DNA from: Neoarius graeffei
Lineage: Eukaryota; Chordata; Actinopteri; Siluriformes; Ariidae
Reading direction: 5' to 3'
NCBI RefSeq assembly: GCF_027579695.1
Contig: NC_083583.1
Coordinates: 26,423,599-26,487,598, forward strand
Length of the DNA stretch: 64,000 bases
The translations under genes were made by a program, and so were the position numbers. Shown piece by piece: positions 27,520 through 38,747 of this stretch (positions within the stretch are counted from its first letter, which is position 1; each line of letters starts with the position of its first letter). Below the pieces are notes generated by a model. It was not told where the DNA came from and searched no databases. It saw nothing but the letters and a program-made list of their open reading frames with translations.

Positions 27520-28467
27520 GACCAGGCCTCGAACAATGACAAATAACTCGACAACGGAAGCAGCTATTCACAAAATTCTTTCACAGTGAGCGCTAGAAGG
27601 GTCTCCTGAATAAAATGATGTATTTTTTTGTTTGTACTCTTAAAAATAACGACACTAGAGCGATTTAAATACGAGTGACTTTTCACTCACGTTTATAATG
27701 TGAGTCAATGAGCTAAGAAACACAAGGTCTTGAATATTGTGCTGTGTTTTACTACGGACCAGACCTCGAACAATGACAAATAACTCGACAACGGAAGCAG
27801 CTATTCACAAAATTCTTTCACACTGAGCGCTAGAAGGGTCTCCTGAATAAAATGATGTATTTTTTTGTTTGTACTCTTTAAAATAACGACACTAGAGCGA
27901 TTTAAAAACGAGTGACTTTTCACTCATGTTTATAATGTGTGTCAATGACCTAAGACACACAAGGTCTTGAATATTGTGCTGTGTTTTACTACGGACCAGA
28001 CCTCGAACAATGACAAATAACTCGACAACGGAAGCAGCTATTCACAAAATTCTTTCACACTGAGCGCTAGAAGGGTCTCCTGAATAAAATGATGTATTTT
28101 TTTGTTTGTACTCTTAAAAATAACGACACTAGAGCGATTTAAAAACGAGTGACTTTTCACTCACGTTTATAATGTGAGTCAATGAGCTAAGAAACACAAG
28201 GTCTTGAATATTGTGCTGTGTTTTACTACGGACCAGACCTCGAACAATGACAAATAACTCGACAACGGAAGCAGCTATTCACAAAATTCTTTCACAGTGA
28301 GCGCTAGAACGGTCTCCTGAATAAAATTATGTATTTTTTTGTTTGTACTCTTAAAAATAACGACACTAGAGCGATTTAAAAACGAGTGACTTTTCTATCC
28401 CGTTTATAATGCATGTCAATGAGCTAAAACACACAAGGTCTTGAATTTTGGGCTGTGTTTTACTACA
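27520..28467. repeat. 237-bp tandem subrepeat, second cluster of four
   Basis: Units start at 27520, 27757, 27994 and 28231, and the next anchor is at 28468, again exactly 237 bp apart. Unit-specific variants match 5,833-6,780 at an offset of 21,687 bp (for example the third-last unit's TTTATAATGTGTGTCAATG and the last unit's TTTATAATGCATGTCAATG), so the whole cluster was duplicated as a block. Confidence 0.92.
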
Positions 28468-30114
28468 GACCAGACCTCGAACAATGACAAATAACTCGAC
28501 AACGGAAGCAGCTATTCACAAAATTCTTTCACAGTGAGCGCTAGAAGGGTCTCCTGAATAAAATGATGTATTTTTTTGTTTGTATTGTTAAAAATGAGGA
28601 CGCTACAGGGAGTTAAAAACGAGTGACTTTTCAGCAACGTTTATACTGGGAGTCAATGAGGCCGCTCACCTGTGCTCTCCTCACTTTGAGGCTTGTCATT
28701 CAAAAACCGTAAATCCTACCGTTTAGGTAGACACATTGTGTGAATCAGGACAAGTTTTCCTACTACTTTTGAGAAAATCATGTCTGTAGAGTGAAATTTG
28801 TGGATGAAAACACAGTTTAAGTGAGAAATTTTGAGCTTTTTTTTGAAGCCGCCTACACTCTGAGTTAACGAGGCGCACTGGTGTGTAACGCAATAGACAC
28901 CCATTCAAAAGCCGGATTTTCTCCCAGAAACCACATGGCGTTTGAACCGGGCCTGATCCGAAAGTGTAAAACCTAGCAGAAAAGTTGAATGCCAGATCCA
29001 CAGAGGAGAAGTTTTCCTACGTTTTAGAGTTTGAATCATGTCTCTAGGTGAAAGCATGCCAGAGCAGCGGATGTTTGAAAAACGTTGAAAAAGTGCTTTT
29101 TTTTCAATTAATTCCATAGAAATGAATGGGGTTTTTTGGGGCGATTTTTTCGCGACTACGTCGCGAAAAAATCGTAAACTGTAGAGAAAAGTAATAGCAT
29201 AGCGAGTCCGATCGAGCCGCACGTTTTGATGTATTGTTTGTCTGTGTGCGACGTACGGTTATTGAGGTATTCGAAATCAAAATTTGCGTAGGAATAATAA
29301 GTTTAACTAGACCGGACAATTCCCCGGGGGAAATTGTGAGAGGATGCAGTGCGCGAAGCAATTCGGTCACGCATGTTCGCTGGCCGTGAATGTGTGACCC
29401 GCAATGATGTTTCAATGCAATGATTGTGTGTGTGCTCTAGACAGCAGCCATCATGAAGCAGAGCTATTCAAGAGCATGAACAAAGTGACTACAGGCGGAA
29501 ATTAGCATGTACTGCTATAACCTGGGCGGCACAGTGGTGTAGTGGTTAGCACTGTCGCCTCACAGCAAGAAGGTCCTGGGTTCGAGCCCCGGGACCGGCG
29601 AGGGCCTTTCTGTGCGGAGTTTGCATGTTCTCCCCGTGTCCGCGTGGGTTTCCTCCGGGTGCTCCGGTTTCCCCCACAGTCCAAAGACATGCAGGTTAGG
29701 TTAACTGGTGACTCTAAATTGACCGTAGGTGTGAATGTGAGTGTGAATGGTTGTCTGTGTCTATGTGTCAGCCCTGTGATGACCTGGCGACTTGTCCAGG
29801 GTGTACCCCGCCTTTCGCCCGTAGTCAGCTGGGATAGGCTCCAGCTTGCCTGCGACCCTGTAGAAGGATAAAGCGGCTAGAGATAATGAATGAATGAATG
29901 AATGAATGCTATAACCTGGGACAGACATCTGTCCTTACCACAAGGATAATGTTTAATTTGTGCACTGTCCCTTTTAAAAATAAAATAAACTCTAATCACT
30001 AAGAAGAGTGTTTGTAGTATGTATGTACGAACAGAAGTGTTCCTAATAAAGTGGGCGGCTAAGGTGAGGCTAAGACACACAAGGGCTGGAGTTTTCTACT
30101 GTTTTTTTATGAAG
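28468..30114. repeat. Satellite unit carrying a SINE insertion, 1,647 bp
   Basis: Hairpin at 29142-29174. The linker GGAATAATAAGTTTAACTAGACC has no palindromic module. The unit is lengthened by a SINE at 29,527-29,906 plus its target-site duplication; without them it would be about 1,253 bp, the core length. Confidence 0.9.
29513..29920 (+). mobile_element. V-SINE inserted in the satellite array
   Basis: Full-length tRNA-headed SINE (29527-29906): head GGCACAGTGGTGTAGTGG, B-box-like GGGTTCGAGCCCC, a conserved middle (GTTTGCATGTTCTCCCCG, TCCAAAGACATGCAGGTTAG), the tail CAGCTGGGATAGGCTCC, and terminal (TGAA)n. A 14-bp target-site duplication TGCTATAACCTGGG flanks it (29513-29526 and 29907-29920). 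The site is normal satellite sequence, so the insertion post-dates this unit. Confidence 0.95.
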
Positions 30115-31544
30115 GACCAGGCCTCGAACAATAACAAATAACTCGACAACGGAAGCAGCTATTCACAAAATTCTTTCACAGTGAGCGCTAGAAGGGTCTC
30201 CTGAATAAAATGCTGTATTTTTTTGTTTGTACTCTTAAAAATAACGACAATAGAGCGATTTAAAAACGAGTGACTTTTCTCTCATGTTTACAATGGGTTT
30301 CAATGAAGCCTGTCAGCTGCCCTGTCCTCAGTTTGACGCTTGTCATTCAAAAACCGTAAATCCTATCGTTTAGGTAGACACATTGTGTGAATCAGGACAA
30401 GTTTTCCTACAAGGATAATGTTTAATTTGTGCACTGTCCCTTTTAAAAATAAAATAAACTCTAAACTCTAAGAAGAGTGTTTGTAGTTTGTATGTACGAA
30501 CAGAAGTGTTCCTAATAAAGTGGGCGGCTAAGGTGAGGCTGACACACAAGGGCTGGAGTTTTCTACTGTTTTTTTTATGAAGGACCAGGCCTCGAACAAT
30601 GACAAATAACTCGACAACGGAAGCAGCTATTCACAAAATTCTTTCACAGTGAGCGCTAGAAGGGTCTCCTGAATAAAATGATGTATTTTTTTGTTTGTAT
30701 TGTTAAAAATGAGGACGCTACAGGGAGTTAAAAACGAGTGACTTTTCAGCAACGTTTATACTGGGAGTCAATGAGGCCGCTCACCTGTGCTCTCCTCACT
30801 TTGAGGCTTGTCATTCAAAAACCGTAAATCCTACAGTTTAGGTAGACACATTGTGTGAATCAGGACAAGTTTTCCTACTACTTTTGAGAAAATCATGTCT
30901 GTAGAGTGAAATTTGTGGATGAAAACACAGTTTAAGCGAGAAAGTTTGACCTTTTTTTTGAACCTCTCTCCACTCTGACCTTAACGAGGTCCACTGGTGT
31001 GTAACGCAATAGACACCCATTCAAAAGCCGGATTTTTTCCCAGAAACCACATGGCGTTTGACCCGGGACTGATCCGAAAGTGTAGAACCTAGCAGAAAAG
31101 TTGAATGCCAGATCCACAGAGGAGAAGTTTTCCTACGTTTTAGAGTTTGAATCATGCCTCTAGGTGAAAGCATGCCAGAGCAGCGGATGTTTGAAAAACG
31201 TTGGAAAAGTGCTTTTTTTTCAATTAATTCCATAGAAATGAATGGGGTTTTTTGAGACGATTTTTTCGCGACTACGTCGCGAAAAAATCGTATTCTGTAG
31301 AGAAAAGTAATAGCATAGCGAGTCCAATCAAGCCGCACGTTTTGATATATTGTTTGTCTGTGTGCGACGTACGGTTGTGTGACCTGCTATGAAGCTACAA
31401 TGCCATGATTCATGTGTGTGCTTGAGACAGCCGGCCCCTCCCCTCTGTGCTCGCTTACTGAAGCCAGTCGGCATGGTAAAGGGCCTGAGCAGGTTAAAAA
31501 ACACACACAAGAGTTTGTCAGGTGTCTGCTGAATTTTGCTAAGG
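30115..31544. repeat. Satellite units, 468 bp (deleted) and 962 bp (short tail)
   Basis: 30115-30582 is the third copy of the 468-bp deletion unit. 30583-31544 has hairpin 31258-31290 and the CCGGCCCCTCCCC-type tail, like the unit at 298. Confidence 0.87.
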
Positions 31545-33787
31545 GACAGGCCTCGAACAATGACAAATAACTCGACAACGGAAGCAGCTATTCACAAAAT
31601 TCTTTCACAGTGAGCGCTAGAAGGGTTTCCTGAATAAAATGATGTATTTTTTTGTTTGTATTGTTAAAAATGACGACGCTACAGGGAGTTAAAAACGAGT
31701 GACTTTTCAGCAACGTTTATACTGGGAGTCAATGAGGCCGCTCACCTGTGCTCTCCTCACTTTGAGGCTTGTCATTCAAAAACCGTAAATCCTATCGTTT
31801 AGGTAGACACATTGTGTGAATCAGGACAAGTTTTCCTACTACTTTTGAGAAAATCATGTCTGTAGAGTGAAATTTGTGGCTGAAAACGGAGTTTAAGCGA
31901 GAAAGTTTGACCTTTTTTTTGAAGCCGCCTACACTCTAAGCTAAACGACCCTCACTGGTGTGTAACGCAATAGACACCCATTCAAAAGCCGGATTTTCTC
32001 CCAGAAACCACATGGCGTTTGAACCGGGCCTGATCCGAAAGTGTAAAACCTAGCAGAAAAGTTGAATGCCAGATCCACAGAGGAGAAGTTTTCCTACGTT
32101 TTAGAGTTTGAATCATGTCTCTAGGTGAAAGCATGCCAGAGCAGTGGATGTTTGAAAAACATTGAAAAAGTGCTTTTTTTTCAATTAATTCCATAGAAAT
32201 GAATGGGGTTTTTTGGGGCGATTTTTTCGCGACTACGTCGCGAAAAAATCGTATTCTATAGAGAAAAGTAATAGCATAGCGAGTCCGATCGAGCCGCACG
32301 TTTTGATATATTGTTTGTCTGTGTGCGACGTACGGTTATTGAGTTATTCGAAATCAAAATTTGCGTAGGAATAATAAGAAGAAGAAGAAATACGTAGAAG
32401 AACAATAGTTGCAGTGCTTTGCACTGCAACCTATGGGCTCCCCTAGGGGAGCCCATAGGTTGCTGTGCTGCAGCACTGCATCCTAATAATAATAATAAGA
32501 AGAAGAAGAAACACGTAGAAGAACAATAGTTGCAGTGCTTTGCACTGCAACCTATGGGCTCCCCTAGGGGAGCCCATAGGTTGCTGTGCTGCAGCACTGC
32601 ATCCTAATAAGAAGAAGAAGAAATACGTAGAAGAACAATAGTTGCAGTGCTTTGCACTGCAACCTATGGGCTCCCCTAGGGGAGCCCATAGGTTGCTGTG
32701 CTGCAGCACTGCATCCTAATAATAAGAAGAAGAAATACGTAGAAGAACAATAGTTGCAGTGCTTTGCACTGCAACCTATGGGCTCCCCTAGGGGAGCCCA
32801 TAGGTTGCTGTGCTGCAGCACTGCATCCTAACTAGACCGGACAATTCCCCGGGGGGAAATTGTGAGAGGATGCAGTGCGCGAAGCAATTCGGTCACGCAT
32901 GTTTGCTGGCCGTGAATGTGTGACCCGCAATGACGTTTCAATGCAATGATTATGTGTGTGCTTGAGACAGCAGCCGTCATGAAGAAGAGCTATTCAACAG
33001 TATGACCAAAGTGACTACAGGCGGAAATTAGCATGTACTGCTATAACCTGGGACAGACATCTGTCCTTACCACAAGGATAATGTTTAATTTGTGCACTGT
33101 CCCTTTTAAAAATAAAATAAACTCTAAACTCTAAGAAGAGTGTTTGTAGTTTGTATGTACGAACAGAAGTGTTCCTAATAAAGTGGGCGGCTAAGGTGAG
33201 GCCTGTCGGCTGCCCTCCTCTCAGTTTCTCAGAGCAGCGGATGTTTGAAAAAGTCCTTTTTTTTTCCAATTAATTCCATTGAAATGAATGGGTTTTTTTG
33301 GGGACAAGTGTGACTACTACTTTTGAGAAAATTATGTCTGTAGTGTGAAATTTGTGGCTGAAAACAGTTTAAGTTTGAAATTTTGAGCATGTAAGTGTAG
33401 AACCTAGCAGAAAAGTTGAATGACAGATCCACAGAGGAGAAGTTTTCCTACGTTTTAGAGTTTGAATCACGTCTCTAGGTGAAAGCATGCCAGAGCAGCA
33501 GACGTTTGAAAAACGTTGAAAAAGTGCTTTTTTTCAATTAATTCCATAGAAATGAATGGGGTTTTTTTGTGACGATTTTTTTTTTATAACCTGGGACAGA
33601 CATCTGATCTTAACACAAGGATAATGTTTAATTTGTGCACTGTCCCTTTTAAAAATAAAATAAACTCTAAACTCTAAGAAGAGTGTTTGTAGTTTGTATG
33701 TACGAACAGAAGTGTTCCTAATAAAGTGGGCGGCTAAGGTGAGGCTGCCACACAAGGGCTGGAGTTTTCTACTGTTTTTTTATGAAG
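31545..33787. repeat. Longest satellite unit, 2,243 bp (four palindromic modules)
   Basis: Hairpin 32219-32251, followed by four tandem palindromic modules whose 30-bp cores start at 32430, 32551, 32663 and 32775 (spacings 121, 112, 112). The module spacers differ only in (TAA)n(GAA)n length. The 540-bp block follows. Confidence 0.9.
32357..32827. repeat. Palindromic module, four tandem copies
   Basis: Each module reads (TAA/GAA)n, CACGTAGAAGAACAATAG, a 10-bp hairpin (GTTGCAGTGC, loop TTT, GCACTGCAAC), a perfect 30-bp palindrome (arms CCTATGGGCTCCCC around TA), then TTGCTGTGCTGCAGCACTGC. The last part is an imperfect inverted copy of the first hairpin, so the module folds as a long imperfect cruciform with its axis in CCCCTAGGGG. 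I count 19 such palindromes in the array; copy number per unit is 0, 1, 2 or 4. Confidence 0.9.
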
Positions 33788-36700
33788 GACCAGGCCTCGA
33801 ACAATGACAAATAACTCGACAACGGAAGCAGCTATTCACAAAATTCTTTCACAGTGAGCGCTAGAAGGGTCTCCTGAATAAAATGATGTATTTTTTTGTT
33901 TGTATTGTTAAAAATGAGGACGCTACAGGGAGTTAAAAACGAGTGACTTTTCAGCAACGTTTATACTGGGAGTCAATGAGGCCGCTCACCTGTGCTCTCC
34001 TCGCTTTGAGGCTTGTCATTCAAAAACCGTAAATCCTATCGTTTAGGTAGACACATTGTGTGAATCAGGACAAGTTTTCCTACTACTTTTGAGAAAATCA
34101 TGTCTGTAGAGTGAAATTTGTGGCTGAAAACAGAGTTTAAGCGAGAAAGTTTGACCTTTTTTTTGAAGCCGCCTACACTCTAAGATAATGACCTTCACTG
34201 GTGTGTAACGCAATAGACACCCATTCAAAAGCCGGATTTTCTCCCAGAAACCACATGGCGTTTGAACCGGGCCTGATCCGAAAGTGTAAAACCTAGCAGA
34301 AAAGTTGAATGCCAGATCCACAGAGGAGAAGTTTTCCTACGTTTTAGAGTTTGAATCATGTCTCTAGGTGAAAGCATGCCAGAGCAGTGGATGTTTGAAA
34401 AACATTGAAAAAGTGCTTTTTTTTCAATTAATTCCATAGAAATGAATGGGGTTTTTTGGGGCGATTTTTTCGCGACTACGTCGCGAAAAAATCGTATTCT
34501 ATAGAGAAAAGTAATAGCATAGCGAGTCCGATCGAGCCGCACGTTTTGATGTATTGTTTGTCTGTGTGCGACGTACGGTTATTGAGTTATTCGAAATCAA
34601 AATTTGCGTAGGAATAATAATAATAAGAAGAAACACGTAGAAGAACAATAGTTGCAGTGCTTTGCACTGCAACCTATGGGCTCCCCTAGGGGAGCCCATA
34701 GGTTGCTGTGCTGCAGCACTGCATCCTAATAAGAAGAAACACGTAGAAGAACAATAGTTGCAGTGCTTTGCACTGCAACCTATGGGCTCCCCTAGGGGAG
34801 CCCATAGGTTGCTGTGCTGCAGCACTGCATCCTAACTAGACCGGACAATTCCCCGGGGGGAAATTGTGAGAGGATGCAGTGCGCGAAGCAATTCGGTCAC
34901 GCATGTTTGCTGGCCGTGAATGTGTGACCCGCAATGACGTTTCAATGCAATGATTATGTGTGTGCTTGAGACAGCAGCCGTCATGAAGAAGAGCTATTCA
35001 ACAGTATGACCAAAGTGACTACAGGCGGAAATTAGCATGTACTGCTATAACCTGGGACAGACATCTGTCCTTACCACAAGGATAATGTTTAATTTGTGCA
35101 CTGTCCCTTTTAAAAATAAAATAAACTCTAAACTCTAAGAAGAGTGTTTGTAGTTTGTATGTACGAACAGAAGTGTTCCTAATAAAGTGGGCGGCTAAGG
35201 TGAGGCCTGTCGGCTGCCCTCCTCTCAGTTTCTCAGAGCAGCGGATGTTTGAAAAAGTCCTTTTTTTTTCCAATTAATTCCATTGAAATGAATGGGTTTT
35301 TTTGGGGACAAGTGTGACTACTACTTTTGAGAAAATTATGTCTGTAGTGTGAAATTTGTGGCTGAAAACAGTTTAAGTTTGAAATTTTGAGCATGTAAGT
35401 GTAGAACCTAGCAGAAAAGTTGAATGACAGATCCACAGAGGAGAAGTTTTCCTACGTTTTAGAGTTTGAATCACGTCTCTAGGTGAAAGCATGCCAGAGC
35501 AGCAGACGTTTGAAAAACGTTGAAAAAGTGCTTTTTTTCAATTAATTCCATAGAAATGAATGGGGTTTTTTTGTGACGATTTTTTTTTTATAACCTGGGA
35601 CAGACATCTGATCTTAACACAAGGATAATGTTTAATTTGTGCACTGTCCCTTTTAAAAATAAAATAAACTCTAAACTCTAAGAAGAGTGTTTGTAGTTTG
35701 TATGTACGAACAGAAGTGTTCCTAATAAAGTGGGCGGCTAAGGTGAGGCTGCCACACAAGGGCTGGAGTTTTCTACTGTTTTTTTATGAAGGACCAGGCC
35801 TCGAACAATGACAAATAACTCGACAACGGAAGCAGCTATTCACAAAATTCTTTCACAGTGAGCGCTAGAAGGGTCTCCTGAATAAAATGATGTATTTTTT
35901 TGTTTGTATTGTTAAAAATGAGGACGCTACAGGGAGTTAAAAACGAGTGACTTTTCAGCAACGTTTATACTGGGAGTCAATGAGGCCGCTCACCTGTGCT
36001 CTCCTCGCTTTGAGGCTTGTCATTCAAAAACCGTAAATCCTATCGTTTAGGTAGACACATTGTGTGAATCAGGACAAGTTTTCCTACTACTTTTGAGAAA
36101 ATCATGTCTGTAGAGTGAAATTTGTGGCTGAAAACAGAGTTTAAGCGAGAAAGTTTGACCTTTTTTTTGAAGCCGCCTACACTCTAAGATAATGACCTTC
36201 ACTGGTGTGTAACGCAATAGACACCCATTCAAAAGCCGGATTTTCTCCCAGAAACCACATGGCGTTTGAACCGGGCCTGATCCGAAAGTGTAAAACCTAG
36301 CAGAAAAGTTGAATGCCAGATCCACAGAGGAGAAGTTTTCCTACGTTTTAGAGTTTGAATCATGTCTCTAGGTGAAAGCATGCCAGAGCAGTGGATGTTT
36401 GAAAAACATTGAAAAAGTGCTTTTTTTTCAATTAATTCCATAGAAATGAATGGGGTTTTTTGGGGCGATTTTTTCGCGACTACGTCGCGAAAAAATCGTA
36501 TTCTATAGAGAAAAGTAATAGCATAGCGAGTCCGATCGAGCCGCACGTTTTGATGTATTGTTTGTCTGTGTGCGACGTACGGTTATTGAGTTATTCGAAA
36601 TCAAAATTTGCGTAGGAATAATAATAAGAAGAAGAAACACGTAGAAGAACAATAGTTGCAGTGCTTTGCACTGCAACCTATGGGCTCCCCTAGGGGAGCC

Positions 36701-38747
36701 CATAGGTTGCTGTGCTGCAGCACTGCATCCTAATAAGAAGAAACACGTAGAAGAACAATAGTTGCAGTGCTTTGCACTGCAACCTATGGGCTCCCCTAGG
36801 GGAGCCCATAGGTTGCTGTGCTGCAGCACTGCATCCTAACTAGACCGGACAATTCCCCGGGGGGAAATTGTGAGAGGATGCAGTGCGCGAAGCAATTCGG
36901 TCACGCATGTTTGCTGGCCGTGAATGTGTGACCCGCAATGACGTTTCAATGCAATGATTATGTGTGTGCTTGAGACAGCAGCCGTCATGAAGAAGAGCTA
37001 TTCAACAGTATGACCAAAGTGACTACAGGCGGAAATTAGCATGTACTGCTATAACCTGGGACAGACATCTGTCCTTACCACAAGGATAATGTTTAATTTG
37101 TGCACTGTCCCTTTTAAAAATAAAATAAACTCTAAACTCTAAGAAGAGTGTTTGTAGTTTGTATGTACGAACAGAAGTGTTCCTAATAAAGTGGGCGGCT
37201 AAGGTGAGGCCTGTCGGCTGCCCTCCTCTCAGTTTCTCAGAGCAGCGGATGTTTGAAAAAGTCCTTTTTTTTTCCAATTAATTCCATTGAAATGAATGGG
37301 TTTTTTTGGGGACAAGTGTGACTACTACTTTTGAGAAAATTATGTCTGTAGTGTGAAATTTGTGGCTGAAAACAGTTTAAGTTTGAAATTTTGAGCATGT
37401 AAGTGTAGAACCTAGCAGAAAAGTTGAATGACAGATCCACAGAGGAGAAGTTTTCCTACGTTTTAGAGTTTGAATCACGTCTCTAGGTGAAAGCATGCCA
37501 GAGCAGCAGACGTTTGAAAAACGTTGAAAAAGTGCTTTTTTTCAATTAATTCCATAGAAATGAATGGGGTTTTTTTGTGACGATTTTTTTTTTATAACCT
37601 GGGACAGACATCTGATCTTAACACAAGGATAATGTTTAATTTGTGCACTGTCCCTTTTAAAAATAAAATAAACTCTAAACTCTAAGAAGAGTGTTTGTAG
37701 TTTGTATGTACGAACAGAAGTGTTCCTAATAAAGTGGGCGGCTAAGGTGAGGCTGCCACACAAGGGCTGGAGTTTTCTACTGTTTTTTTATGAAGGACCA
37801 GGCCTCGAACAATGACAAATAACTCGACAACGGAAGCAGCTATTCACAAAATTCTTTCACAGTGAGCGCTAGAAGGGTCTCCTGAATAAAATGATGTATT
37901 TTTTTGTTTGTATTGTTAAAAATGAGGACGCTACAGGGAGTTAAAAACGAGTGACTTTTCAGCAACGTTTATACTGGGAGTCAATGAGGCCGCTCACCTG
38001 TGCTCTCCTCGCTTTGAGGCTTGTCATTCAAAAACCGTAAATCCTATCGTTTAGGTAGACACATTGTGTGAATCAGGACAAGTTTTCCTACTACTTTTGA
38101 GAAAATCATGTCTGTAGAGTGAAATTTGTGGCTGAAAACAGAGTTTAAGCGAGAAAGTTTGACCTTTTTTTTGAAGCCGCCTACACTCTAAGATAATGAC
38201 CTTCACTGGTGTGTAACGCAATAGACACCCATTCAAAAGCCGGATTTTCTCCCAGAAACCACATGGCGTTTGAACCGGGCCTGATCCGAAAGTGTAAAAC
38301 CTAGCAGAAAAGTTGAATGCCAGATCCACAGAGGAGAAGTTTTCCTACGTTTTAGAGTTTGAATCATGTCTCTAGGTGAAAGCATGCCAGAGCAGTGGAT
38401 GTTTGAAAAACATTGAAAAAGTGCTTTTTTTTCAATTAATTCCATAGAAATGAATGGGGTTTTTTGGGGCGATTTTTTCGCGACTACGTCGCGAAAAAAT
38501 CGTATTCTATAGAGAAAAGTAATAGCATAGCGAGTCCGATCGAGCCGCACGTTTTGATGTATTGTTTGTCTGTGTGCGACGTACGGTTATTGAGTTATTC
38601 GAAATCAAAATTTGCGTAGGAATAATAATAAGAAGAAGAAACACGTAGAAGAACAATAGTTGCAGTGCTTTGCACTGCAACCTATGGGCTCCCCTAGGGG
38701 AGCCCATAGGTTGCTGTGCTGCAGCACTGCATCCTAATAATAATAAT
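33788..38747. repeat. 2,004-bp higher-order repeat at the array's right edge
   Basis: Units 33788-35791 and 35792-37795 are each exactly 2,004 bp, and a third begins at 37796 and stops after its first module. Hairpins lie at 34462, 36466 and 38470 (spacing 2,004). The first two units each have two modules (cores 34673 and 34779; 36677 and 36783) plus the 540-bp block. The match also extends left to about 32,831. Copies are nearly identical by eye; one visible change is AATAATAATAAGAAG versus AATAATAAGAAGAAG in the linker. Confidence 0.92.

Larger units (their letters stand above)
1..38747. repeat. Complex modular satellite array
   Basis: The whole interval is built from one repeat family. 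The anchor GACCAGGCCTCGAACAAT (or GACCAGACCTCG, GGACAGGCCTCG) starts units at 298, 1254, 2623, 3988, 4477, 5833, 6070, 6307, 6544, 6781, 8046, 8514, 9775, 11574, 13594, 14957, 16214, 18011, 19367, 19835, 21636, 23003, 24260, 26155, 27520, 27757, 27994, 28231, 28468, 30115, 30583, 31545, 33788, 35792 and 37796. All units point the same way. Differences between copies are sparse substitutions, small indels and whole-module gains or losses. The left edge lies outside the window; the right edge is at the (TAA)n after 38,738. I do not recognise a named family. The short ORFs on both strands recur in step with the repeat and show no protein domain, so I call no gene here. Confidence 0.95.

Noticed and set aside
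29527..29600. tRNA gene suggested by the A-box and B-box-like sequence
   Set aside because: It is the tRNA-derived head of a SINE with a target-site duplication; the same applies to all other SINE heads in the window, including 54,952.
29542..29871. 109-codon plus-strand ORF over the SINE (and similar ORFs at 41,322, 42,948, 55,883, 58,082)
   Set aside because: The ORFs coincide with SINE copies and share their consensus; SINEs are non-coding.
553..38707. Many 60-138-codon ORFs on the minus strand of the satellite, some repeated with the same sequence (for example MRLDRTRYAITFLYR…)
   Set aside because: They recur because the DNA repeats. Reading frames overlap each other, lengths change with microsatellite slippage, no domain or codon bias is seen, and several are read through palindromes and (GAA)n tracts.
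1..38747. CRISPR-like array because of regular spacing
   Set aside because: The repeats are hundreds to thousands of bases, the 'spacers' are themselves repeated, and the context is vertebrate.
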